From JBOGJI01 sp050747865 (lineage in GTDB: Bacteria; Acidobacteriota; Thermoanaerobaculia; Multivoradales; JAHEKO01), in assembly GCA_050747865.1 (NCBI GenBank), contig JBOGJI010000010.1, positions 1-6,782 of the forward strand: a DNA stretch of 6,782 bases. The letters are read 5' to 3'. Position 1 is the first letter of the stretch. Each line of letters starts with the position of its first letter. A program made the translations under genes and the position numbers. Shown piece by piece: positions 1-6,341 of this stretch. The notes below the pieces were generated by a model. It was not told the origin of the DNA and ran no database searches. It worked only from the letters and a program-made list of their open reading frames with translations.

Positions 1-25
1 GGCGCCGGCAGGGTGGGGTTGAAGG

Positions 26-64
26 CGTCCACCTCCGTCCCAGCCCTTGGCACTCGTCTCCTGA
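26..64 (+). pseudogene. C-terminal tail remnant of an IS91-family transposase
   Basis: Read from base 26, these bases encode RPPPSQPLALVS followed by TGA. The bases at 28-43 are identical, in the same frame, to the last 16 bases of the window, where an IS91-type transposase tail (ending ARGPPPPSQ) runs off the edge. The simplest reading is that this is the end of a second copy of the same transposase. Upstream the frame is closed by TGA at 20-22 and bases 1-25 do not resemble the right-hand copy, so this copy is broken or frameshifted. It rests on a short proline-rich match to the other copy, so confidence is moderate. Confidence 0.45.
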
Positions 65-289
65 TCCGCACCGCCGCCTTGTGCATCGCGCGGCTCCGCC
101 TCCCGTCTGCTCCCTCCACCCCCGACAGCCCCCGTCACAACCTCTCTCGCCGCGGCGTGCGCCGCTCGCACCCGAGTTTGGCCTGGACCCCGCCCCGGTT
201 GACCCGCAACACCCCTCTCGCGGACTCCCAGCGCTGGCCGCCAAGAGCTATCCACGCCCGCAGCGAGAAAGCAATGCCCTATCCCTTTC
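65..289. other. Non-coding stretch, probably the 3' end of the IS91-type element
   Basis: No convincing gene is seen here. The open frames crossing it have proline/arginine-rich translations without recognisable domains. It lies between the transposase stop codon and the point where HepT homology begins, which is where the non-coding right (ori) end of an IS91-type element would sit. The exact end of the element could not be fixed: no diagnostic terminal hairpin or target tetranucleotide could be assigned with confidence. The assignment is inference from position only. Confidence 0.3.
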
Positions 290-622
290 GTGGCGTCCTT
301 CCGCCATTATTGGCTGGCGGAGCGCGGACTGCAGCTCGCCGCGGAGGCTCTGCTCGATTCCGGGAATCACGTGCTGGTGGCCCACTTCAACGTCAGCCCG
401 TCCGACTACGAAGACGTGATCACACAGCTTGGGGAACAGGGCGTCTTGACGCCGGCGCTGCGTGATCGGCTGCGTGGGTTGGGCGGGTTCCGCAACGTTC
501 TGGTACACGGCTACGTGGACATCGACCGAGAACGCGTCTACGACACCTTGCAAGAGGAGCTCGACGATCTGATCGCGTTTGCCGACGAGCTCGAAGCGTT
601 TCTGGAGCGCCTCGAGTCTTGA
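290..622 (+). CDS. hepT: HepT-like (DUF86) RNase toxin, N-terminally truncated
   Basis: The 110-residue product matches the HepT half of MntA/HepT (HEPN/MNT) toxin-antitoxin systems. HepT proteins are HEPN-fold ribonucleases, normally held in check by a nucleotidyltransferase antitoxin (MntA) that AMPylates the tyrosine of the RX4HXY motif. The motif is intact as RNVLVHGY (R68, H73, Y75), preceded by the usual helical region with a NH pair near residue 26 and followed by the DIDRERVYDTL segment. The family is usually about 135-145 residues. The first ~30 residues (the first helix) are missing: the product opens directly in the second helix (YWLAERGLQLAAEALL). The GTG at 290 has no ribosome binding site before it. 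No nucleotidyltransferase gene lies on either side, only IS debris upstream. It is probably a decaying remnant cut by the IS element, though a truncated product cannot be excluded. Confidence 0.8.
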   Translation: MASFRHYWLAERGLQLAAEALLDSGNHVLVAHFNVSPSDYEDVITQLGEQGVLTPALRDRLRGLGGFRNVLVHGYVDIDRERVYDTLQEELDDLIAFADELEAFLERLES

Positions 623-666
623 TGAACGTCGTGGCGGTGCTGTTCACCTCTGCGAGCGGATCCGGG

Positions 667-677
667 GTTGTAACAAC
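667..677. promoter_or_regulatory. Inverted repeat upstream of the sigma-factor gene
   Basis: The 160-bp gap between hepT and the sigma gene holds GTTGTAACAAC, two perfect 5-bp arms around a single base, about 105 bp before the sigma start codon. It could be an operator half-site pair, or the TGTAAC within it could be an ECF-type -35 element for autoregulation. No confident -10 partner was found, so this is only a candidate. The rest of the gap shows no other clear signal. Confidence 0.2.
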
Positions 678-782
678 GCCGCGCGGTGGCCCGATTCGCC
701 ATCGATCGCCGTAGTAGACAATAGGCCCGTTGCCCCTGGACCGGCCGGCACCCGGCGACAACAACAGACACGGGCCCAGGAG

Positions 783-1343
783 ATGGCCGCCACTGCTGTC
801 ACCGCCCTCCTGTGCGAGCCGGAGGCCGACGCCCACGAGCTGCTCGATCAGCTCGTGAACCTGGTCTACGACGAGCTCAAGCGGATGGCGCACCGGCAGC
901 TCGTCCTCGAGACCGGTCCCCGCACCCTGGACACGACCGGCCTGGTGCACGAGGCCTACCTGAAGCTCGTCGATGAGGCCACGGTGCCGATGCCCAACCG
1001 CCGCTATTTCTTCGGCGCCGCCGCGCGGGCGATGCGGCAGGTCCTGGTCGATGTGGCGCGGCGGCGCCAGCGACTCAAGCGCGGCGGAGGCGAGCGGCCG
1101 CTGCCGCTCGACGAGGCCCGGATCCAGGTCGACGAGTTTGCGACGGAGCTGCTTCAGCTGCACGAAGCCTTGCGGGAGCTGGCACGCGTGTTCCCCCGTC
1201 CCGCCGAGGTCGTGGAGTGCCGCTACTTCGGCGGCCTGAGCCTCGAGGAGACGGCGCGAGCCCTCGGGGTCTCACCCCGCACTGTGAGACGGGACTGGCT
1301 GTTCGCCCGTGCCTGGCTGCACCGGGAGCTGGCCCATGGCTGA
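783..1343 (+). CDS. ECF-like RNA polymerase sigma factor (TIGR02999 / Sigma70_ECF type)
   Basis: The 186-residue product directs RNA polymerase to a dedicated promoter set in the cytoplasm. Region 2 spans about residues 18-95, including LVYDELKRMAHRQL, TTGLVHEAYLKLVD and RRYFFGAAARAMRQVLVD. Region 4 spans about 125-183 with a helix-turn-helix in YFGGLSLEETARALGVSP followed by RTVRRDWLFARAWLHREL, the hallmark ending of this family. No anti-sigma factor gene is adjacent. ATG 783 gives the family's normal length; its AGGAG abuts the ATG (778-782), an unusually tight spacing, but the longer in-frame extension back to 579 shows no sigma homology and the next in-frame start would cut into region 2. 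The stop overlaps the kinase start by 8 bp, indicating co-transcription and translational coupling. Where classical ECF factors have DAED before LVQE, this one reads D50-T51-T52-G53, a possible phosphorylation target. The family call is secure; the regulon is unknown. Confidence 0.92.
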   Translation: MAATAVTALLCEPEADAHELLDQLVNLVYDELKRMAHRQLVLETGPRTLDTTGLVHEAYLKLVDEATVPMPNRRYFFGAAARAMRQVLVDVARRRQRLKRGGGERPLPLDEARIQVDEFATELLQLHEALRELARVFPRPAEVVECRYFGGLSLEETARALGVSPRTVRRDWLFARAWLHRELAHG

Positions 1344-3861
1344 CCCCGCGGACACCGAGGAAGTCGTCGCTCTCTTCGGCGAGGCGCTCGACCTCCCGCC
1401 GGCGCGACGGCGAGCCCACGTCGAGGCAGCGGCGGCAGATGAGGCCGTGCGCCGTGAGGTCCTCTCCCTGCTCGCAGCCCACGAGCAGGGGCGCTCGCGG
1501 CCCGAGCGGCTCGACCCCGTGCAGGCGGCGGCCATGCTGGTCGACGAGGCACAGGCCGAGGCGAGCGCGGGGCGCCATATAGGTCCCTTTCGCATCGTCC
1601 GCGAGCTTGGGCGAGGCGGCATGGGGGTCGTACACCTGGCCGAGCGCGCCGACGGGGCCTATGAGCAGCAGGTGGCGCTGAAGATCCTCCCCACCTGGCT
1701 GTGCTCCGACGCGCAGGGGCAGCGCTTCCTCCTCGAGCGCCAGATCCTCGCGCGCCTCGATCATCCGGGGATCGCGCGCCTGCTCGACGGCGGCGTCGCC
1801 GAAGACGGCGAGCCGTACTTCGCCCTCGAGTACGTGGAGGGCGAGCCCCTGACGCGCTGGTGTGACGCGCGGCGGCTCGCCATCGGTGAACGACTGCGTC
1901 TCTTCCTGCGGGTCTGTGAGGCGGTGGAATACGCCCATCGGCGGCTCGTCGTGCACCGCGACCTCAAACCGTCCAACATCCTGGTGACGGCGGACGGTGA
2001 GGTGAAGCTCCTGGACTTCGGGATCGCCAAGCTGCTCGGAGGAGGAGTGGGCTCGGACGCCACCGCGTTGACGCGTGCGAGCCAGCGTCCGCTGACACCC
2101 GGGTACGCGGCGCCCGAGCAGCATCGAGGCGCACCGGTGACTACCGCGACCGATGTCTACTCCCTCGGCGTGCTGCTCTACGAGCTGCTCGTCGGCCGCC
2201 GACCCTACGATGCCGCGACCGCACAGAGGCTGGACGCGGCCGCTCCGCTGACGCCGCCGATGCGACCGTCCTCGGCCGTACGGGCATCACCCAGCGGGTC
2301 AGAGCGGGACGGCAGCGAGCCATACGACCCGGCGGCAGCCGCGCGCGCTCGTGGATCCCGGCCGGATCGCCTGAACCGCCGCCTACGCGGGGATCTGGAC
2401 ACCATCGTGCTGCAGGCGCTGCGCGAGGAGCCCGAGCGGCGCTACGGCTCGGTGGCGGCGCTCGCGATCGACATCCGCAGGCACCTCGACGGGCACCCGG
2501 TCAGCGCCCGCCCGGCCAGCATCGGTTACCGAGCGAGCCGATTCGTGCGGCGCCACCGCGTGGGCGTGGCCGCCGCTGTTCTGGTGATGCTGGCGCTGGC
2601 CGCGGGCATGACGGCCGCCTTATGGCAGGCGGGCAAGGCCCGCGCACAGGCCGAGGTCGCATTGCGCAGCAAAGACTTTGTGGTCTCGTTGCTCCGGGAC
2701 ACGAGCCCCGCTCAGAGCGACGAAGGTATCGAGCTCAGGGCGGTCGATCTCCTTCGTCATTCCGTCGACCGAGTTGAGTCAGAGCTCGACCATACGCCGG
2801 CGCTACAGGCCGAGCTACGGGGAGCGATCGTCATGGCTCTGCTCGACCTCGGAGCACCTGACGACGCCTTGCCGCTGGCCGAACGCGCCGCGGCGCAACT
2901 GCGTGCCGTTCATGGCCCGCACTCGCGAGAACTGGCCGAAGGTCTGCACAGGCTGGCTCGTGTTTACGGCCATCTGGGGGCACCCGAGAAAGGCGAGGCG
3001 CCTGCACGTGAAGCGCTCGCCATCCTGGACGGACTTGGCAGCGAGCCGAACATGGACCGCACCACAGTCCTCGACATCCTTGCCCAGATCGAACGGTTGC
3101 GCGGCCGCCACGACGAAGCCCTCTCCCTCTATCAACGGGCCTTGCGCGAACGCACCAAGCTGCTGGGTCCGGACGATCCGGGGCTGGCTTCGATTGTCTA
3201 CAACGTGGCGGCAACCGCCATCGAAGCCGAGCGCTATACCGAGGCCGAGAGTGGATTCCGGGAGGCCGCCCGCCTGATCCTGCTAGACGCCGACGCGGAG
3301 CACGCACATATGTCCTACGTCCATCTAGGACTCGGTATGGCCGTGCTGGGACAGGGCCGACTATCAGAGGCCGAGCAGGAACTCACCGAGGCCAGGCGGA
3401 TCGCCTTGATGCGCCTGGGAGCCGAAAGTACGCTGATCCACAAGATCCTTACTCACCTGGGCGAGCTGCGGCGCCAGCAGGGACGCCTGGCCGAAGCACG
3501 CGAACTGCTGGAGGACACCGTGAACCGGACGGCCACGCGCGGCATCGTTCGGGACGAAGCCGCGGCAAGATTGCGGCTGGGGTTGGTGCTGCTGGCAGAG
3601 GGCCAGACGGAAGCTGCATATATGGCCCTTGCGCGCGCCCAGCAACTGCTGGAAGGCAGCGATGGACGCCGCCTGCCGCAATACGGTCTGGTGCAAGTCG
3701 GTCTCGGTCTGGCCTTGGCCCGGCAGGGTGATCTCGGTCGCGGCCGGCGGTTGGCCGAAGCCGCTCTGGCCGACCTGCGTGAGAACGGCCAGGACAGCGG
3801 CTGGCATCATGCCGAGGCCGCCGAGTTGTATTCCGAGCTCCTGACTCTCGCCGGCGAGTAA
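1336..3861 (+). CDS. Transmembrane Ser/Thr protein kinase with C-terminal TPR domain
   Basis: This is an 841-residue Hanks-type kinase. After an ~80-residue N-terminal helical segment, the kinase domain (about 84-375) shows all key motifs: glycine loop GRGGMG (92-97), ATP lysine K116 in VALKIL, helix-C E134, catalytic HRDLKPSN (207-214), DFG (227-229) and APEQ (259-262). A juxtamembrane stretch rich in R and H leads to one membrane helix at about 409-430 (VGVAAAVLVMLALAAG and onward). Residues ~440-841 are TPR-like helical repeats rich in YxxALxxxExAL-type patterns (for example around HDEALSLYQRALRER), presumably outside the cytoplasm as a sensor or docking surface. ATG 1336 is chosen because it has GGGAG seven bases upstream and overlaps the sigma stop; an upstream in-frame start at 1309 lies inside the sigma gene without a site. 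All catalytic residues are present, so it should be active. The adjacent sigma factor is its likely substrate (inference). Confidence 0.95.
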   Translation: MADPADTEEVVALFGEALDLPPARRRAHVEAAAADEAVRREVLSLLAAHEQGRSRPERLDPVQAAAMLVDEAQAEASAGRHIGPFRIVRELGRGGMGVVHLAERADGAYEQQVALKILPTWLCSDAQGQRFLLERQILARLDHPGIARLLDGGVAEDGEPYFALEYVEGEPLTRWCDARRLAIGERLRLFLRVCEAVEYAHRRLVVHRDLKPSNILVTADGEVKLLDFGIAKLLGGGVGSDATALTRASQRPLTPGYAAPEQHRGAPVTTATDVYSLGVLLYELLVGRRPYDAATAQRLDAAAPLTPPMRPSSAVRASPSGSERDGSEPYDPAAAARARGSRPDRLNRRLRGDLDTIVLQALREEPERRYGSVAALAIDIRRHLDGHPVSARPASIGYRASRFVRRHRVGVAAAVLVMLALAAGMTAALWQAGKARAQAEVALRSKDFVVSLLRDTSPAQSDEGIELRAVDLLRHSVDRVESELDHTPALQAELRGAIVMALLDLGAPDDALPLAERAAAQLRAVHGPHSRELAEGLHRLARVYGHLGAPEKGEAPAREALAILDGLGSEPNMDRTTVLDILAQIERLRGRHDEALSLYQRALRERTKLLGPDDPGLASIVYNVAATAIEAERYTEAESGFREAARLILLDADAEHAHMSYVHLGLGMAVLGQGRLSEAEQELTEARRIALMRLGAESTLIHKILTHLGELRRQQGRLAEARELLEDTVNRTATRGIVRDEAAARLRLGLVLLAEGQTEAAYMALARAQQLLEGSDGRRLPQYGLVQVGLGLALARQGDLGRGRRLAEAALADLRENGQDSGWHHAEAAELYSELLTLAGE

Positions 3862-3879
3862 GTAGATCCGCATTTCCGC

Positions 3880-3979
3880 TGGCCACTCTTCGCTCCGTCT
3901 GACGCATGGAAGGGGTGAGACGGGCAATCTGCGACACAAGGAGGTCGTCATGGACCACGAACCCCATCGATTGAGCCTC
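3880..3979 (+). repeat. Duplicated leader, copy A (5' region of the SLH-protein gene)
   Basis: These 100 bases align without gaps to 4711-4810 at about 77% identity by hand count (23 mismatches). They cover the 5' untranslated region, the ribosome binding site AAGGAGG (3938-3944, five bases before ATG 3950) and the first ten codons. The strongest block is TGACGCATGGAAGG(G/A)GTGAGA (about 3900-3920), unchanged over 14 bases and lying 30-50 bases before the start codon, so it may hold a promoter or RNA element. No clear terminator for the kinase operon was seen in the 88-bp gap. Confidence 0.8.
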
Positions 3980-4690
3980 GGTTTCGTGCTTGCAGGGCTG
4001 CTCGCCGGAAATGCGGCGGTGTCAGGCCAAGCGATGACGATCCCCGCCGCCTATGGCACCCAGGACGAGGCCGTGCTGGTGCTCGGCGCGTGGGACTTCG
4101 AGCCGGACAACTCGGCGACCACCTTTCAGCTCGCCGGCTTCGCCGATCAGCTCCTGCGCTACACGCTCGCCGGCAACGTGCTGATCGCCGGCGTGCATCT
4201 CCCTACGGGCGCGCTCGTCACCGGGCTCGAGTTCACGGGCTGCGATCAGGATCCGGATCAGAGCATGGGCGTGATCTTCGCAGCCTGTGACGACACGAAC
4301 CTGACCGCCCCCTGCGTCCTCGTGCAAACGCTGGCGACGCCGACAGGCAGCCCGGGCTGTAGTCAGTTCACCGCAGCGGTCGCCGATTTCGGTCCGATCG
4401 ACAACGGCAGCAACTCGTACTTCGCGTATGTCCTGCTCGGCGACTCGGACGCACTGCGCTTCCGCACCGTGCGCGTCCGTTACCGCCTCACGGTGAGCCC
4501 GCCACCGGCTACCCCCACGTTCGACGACGTACCGACGAACCACCCGTTCTTTCCTTACATCGAGGCACTCGCGGCATCAGGAATCACCAGCGGCTGCGCC
4601 ACCAACAGCTATTGCCCGAACACACCGCTCACCCGCGGCCAGATGGCGGTGTTCCTCGCCAAGGCCCTGGGGCTGCACTGGCCTGATTGA
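3950..4690 (+). CDS. Exported protein with a C-terminal single SLH motif
   Basis: The 246-residue product has an N-terminal signal peptide (PHRLSLGFVLAGLLAGNAAV, probable cleavage near SGQA/M around residue 28). A central beta-rich region follows (about 30-180), containing cysteines in GCDQD, AACDD, PCVLV and GCSQF that probably form disulfides, and a segment LLGDSDALRFRTVRVRYRL before a proline linker (PPPATP). Residues ~189-246 form one S-layer homology motif: TFDDVPTNHPFFPYIEALA, GITSGC, YCPN and LTRGQMAVFLAKAL. SLH motifs usually occur in threes and bind secondary cell-wall polymers; a lone cysteine-bearing C-terminal copy is typical of Acidobacteriota envelope proteins, where the binding partner is less clear. 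The central region was not matched to a named family. ATG 3950 is supported by AAGGAGG five bases upstream. It may be an output of the sigma/kinase pair 88 bp upstream. Confidence 0.85.
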   Translation: MDHEPHRLSLGFVLAGLLAGNAAVSGQAMTIPAAYGTQDEAVLVLGAWDFEPDNSATTFQLAGFADQLLRYTLAGNVLIAGVHLPTGALVTGLEFTGCDQDPDQSMGVIFAACDDTNLTAPCVLVQTLATPTGSPGCSQFTAAVADFGPIDNGSNSYFAYVLLGDSDALRFRTVRVRYRLTVSPPPATPTFDDVPTNHPFFPYIEALAASGITSGCATNSYCPNTPLTRGQMAVFLAKALGLHWPD

Positions 4691-4710
4691 GCGAGCTCGC
4701 CGGCAGCTTC

Positions 4711-4810
4711 TGGCCGTTCTTTGCCCCGAATGACGCATGGAAGGAGTGAGATGGACGTCTTGCAACAGAAGGAGGTCGTCATGATCAGCAAACCCCATCG
4801 GCTCAGCCTC
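4711..4810 (+). repeat. Duplicated leader, copy B (5' region of the FNPQPEPPG-protein gene)
   Basis: This is the second copy of the leader at 3880-3979, offset by exactly 831 bases with no gaps. It carries the conserved TGACGCATGGAAGG block (4731-4744), the ribosome binding site AAGGAGG (4769-4775) and the first codons (MISKPHRLSL against MDHEPHRLSL in copy A). The similarity fades after the signal-peptide start, so only the expression and export start was duplicated, not the whole gene. The remaining 20 bases of the gap (4691-4710) include the palindrome GCGAGCTCGC directly after the previous stop codon. Confidence 0.8.
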
Positions 4811-5269
4811 ACCCTCGCCGGCCTGGCGCTCGCCCTGGCGGCGCCGGCCCTCGCCTTCAACCCCCAGCCCGAGCCGCCCGGCTCGGTGGCCGTCGGGGTC
4901 ACCGAAGGGCAGACCGTGCAGGCGCACGTGAGCCGCACAGGGCCGCCGCCCGACGACGATGCTCCCGCTCTGTGTGACTTCACCGTGTCGTTCTTCGACG
5001 CCGCGGGCGAGACGCTCTTTGCGACCGCCGGGCGGGTCGCCTCGGGCCAGACTTTCTCGGTCGAGCTGCCGCCGGTGGGCGGCCTGCTCGCGCCCGGCGA
5101 GCGCCTGGTGCTGCGGGCGATGGTGCACTTCACCAGCCAGAGCAGGCAGGAGCGCGAGGCCTGCGCCGCGGCGACGCGGTCGGTACTCGAGCTCTTCGAC
5201 ACCGAGACCGGCCGCGCCAGCGTCGTCATGGGGATCCAACCGTGCATCACGCCTCCGGACCCCATCTGA
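4781..5269 (+). CDS. Small exported protein with mature N-terminal FNPQPEPPG motif, unknown function
   Basis: The 162-residue product has a clear signal peptide: PHRLSLTLAGLALALAAPALA with cleavage after A25 (ALA/F). The mature protein starts FNPQPEPPG, a proline motif that I recognise only as recurring at the mature start of small secreted proteins. The rest is probably a single beta-sandwich-like domain: alternating strands such as CDFTVSFFDAAGETLF, GQTFSVELPPV, ERLVLRAMVHF and SVLELFDTETGRASVV. Three cysteines are present (ALCDF, EACAA, QPCIT). ATG 4781 is chosen over the upstream in-frame ATGs (for example 4721-4751) because of AAGGAGG five bases before it and because it starts the signal peptide. 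It is followed 15 bp later by the His/Cys-rich protein gene, so the two are probably co-transcribed. No enzyme motif is visible and I do not assign a function. Confidence 0.8.
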   Translation: MISKPHRLSLTLAGLALALAAPALAFNPQPEPPGSVAVGVTEGQTVQAHVSRTGPPPDDDAPALCDFTVSFFDAAGETLFATAGRVASGQTFSVELPPVGGLLAPGERLVLRAMVHFTSQSRQEREACAAATRSVLELFDTETGRASVVMGIQPCITPPDPI

Positions 5270-5284
5270 GATGAGGAGGAGCTG

Positions 5285-6211
5285 ATGTCGACCCTAATGA
5301 GGAGCACTCTGGCGACCGCACTCGGTCTCGCGGCCTTGGTGGCGCTGGAGGCGCCCGCGTTCGCCGGTAGCTGCCACGCACACGCCCACTCCCACGACCA
5401 GTGCGGCTGGCACACTCGCAGCCGGACGAAGTCGGGGGGGAGCGTCTCCTGCGACGCGAACACGAATACCCCTGGAGTACATTCGCACGCTTTCTCGGTG
5501 GCCGAATGCTTCCTGTTCTCCTGCAACAAGGTCGTCGGTGGCCATCACTGGTGGTTGAACGGATGCGGCCCAAAGCACGCCTGGTGGCATGCCACGGCGG
5601 GCACCGGCCGTTTTCTCGTAGTGAGCACTCAGCCCGTGGCGGAGCTGGAGCTGGTGATCCCGGTCGAGCCCCCTCCCGAAACGCTGCCGCCCCCTGACGG
5701 CCGGCTGCCGGTCAGGGATGGCCTTGCCCAGCAGGGATTTGCCGTGGCCGATGACGCGGTGGTCAACCTGGAAGTGCACATCGCCATCGTGACCGCGGAT
5801 GGCAGGGTCCTGCCGCTCCTCGAGGGGAATGCCACCCTCGGCGGACCGACCTCATCGGCCCCGGGCCTCAGTACCTCGGACTCGCTCGCCAGAGTGCTGC
5901 GCCGGACGACCACCGCCGAGCAGGACCCCGCCCGAGTAGCTCGTGTCAGCGTCGCCAGGGACTTCGTGAGCGCGCCGGTGAGGGTCCCAACCAACCAGGA
6001 GCTCGAGTTCCGCTTCGACCTCAAACTCGACGTCGGCGGAGACGACCCGAGGGAAGGGGAGGTCCGCGACAGCGCACCGCCCGACGGCGACCGGCTGGCT
6101 AGCGCTGCCTCACTCGGTGCCACCTTGCGCCTCACCGACCGCAGTGGCCGCTTCGTACTGAAGTCACTGGAAATCGAAGAGGAAGAGACCACGGACGATC
6201 GCAATCCGTGA
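5285..6211 (+). CDS. Exported protein with a His/Cys-rich N-terminal domain, unknown function
   Basis: The 308-residue product begins with a signal peptide (LATALGLAALVALEAPAFA, cleavage after A27). Residues 28-102 are strikingly rich in histidine (11) and cysteine (6) as well as tryptophan: CHAHAHSHDQCGWH, then SVSC, GVHSHAF, AECFLFSCN, GGHHWWLNGCG and KHAWWH. Such spacing suits metal binding and/or a small disulfide-linked domain. After a proline-rich linker (VEPPPETLPPPDGR, about 122-135) comes a second domain (about 145-300) with beta-strand-like stretches (VVNLEVHIAIVTADGRVLPL, LEFRFDLKLDV, ATLRLTDRSGRFVLKSLEI) and an acidic tail (EEEETTDD). ATG 5285 follows AGGAGGAG closely; an internal ATG at 5300 is less well placed. 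No family was recognised. It sits 15 bp after the FNPQPEPPG gene and 24 bp before the next start, in an apparent operon of exported proteins. Confidence 0.8.
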   Translation: MSTLMRSTLATALGLAALVALEAPAFAGSCHAHAHSHDQCGWHTRSRTKSGGSVSCDANTNTPGVHSHAFSVAECFLFSCNKVVGGHHWWLNGCGPKHAWWHATAGTGRFLVVSTQPVAELELVIPVEPPPETLPPPDGRLPVRDGLAQQGFAVADDAVVNLEVHIAIVTADGRVLPLLEGNATLGGPTSSAPGLSTSDSLARVLRRTTTAEQDPARVARVSVARDFVSAPVRVPTNQELEFRFDLKLDVGGDDPREGEVRDSAPPDGDRLASAASLGATLRLTDRSGRFVLKSLEIEEEETTDDRNP

Positions 6212-6235
6212 CTCTGGACGCGGAAAGGAGAAACG

Positions 6236-6335
6236 ATGACACGTTCCACTCCCTGCTCCCACGCCCTCACGGTGATCTGTGCCGTGATCCTTCTCACTCC
6301 GTTGCCCGCGCGCAGCGCCCTTCACTACCCCTGGC
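6236..6335 (+). pseudogene. 5' stub of a fourth exported protein, cut by an IS91-type fragment
   Basis: A good ribosome binding site (AAAGGAG, 6224-6230) precedes ATG 6236. The first ~32 codons encode a signal peptide: MTRSTPCSHALTVICAVILL then TPLPARSALHYPW. After that the frame (open to the window end) becomes arginine/proline-rich, as expected when it is the wrong frame of the transposase sequence that begins around 6340. The gene has therefore lost everything after its export signal. The break point is approximate (about 6325-6342). What the protein was cannot be told from the stub. Its close spacing (24 bp) to the preceding gene implies it was the last member of the exported-protein operon. 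Confidence 0.6.
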
Positions 6336-6341
6336 ACGACA

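Noticed and set aside
13..465. Plus-strand 150-codon open frame over the left end
   Set aside because: Its translation is Arg/Pro/Ser-rich without domains, and it overlaps the transposase tail and the HepT gene in another frame.
1075..2124. Long minus-strand open frame (349 codons) and similar minus-strand frames at 420-1163, 3364-3951 and 4609-5529
   Set aside because: They lie opposite well-supported genes, have no recognisable domains, and are what high-GC third-position bias produces on the complementary strand.
4691..4700. Perfect palindrome GCGAGCTCGC right after the SLH-gene stop codon
   Set aside because: It has no loop and no following T-run, so it is not a convincing terminator; a 10-bp palindrome is weak evidence in GC-rich DNA.
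5693..5716. CCTGAC...GTCAGG hairpin
   Set aside because: Six-base arms with a 12-base loop inside the coding sequence of a proline linker; likely chance.
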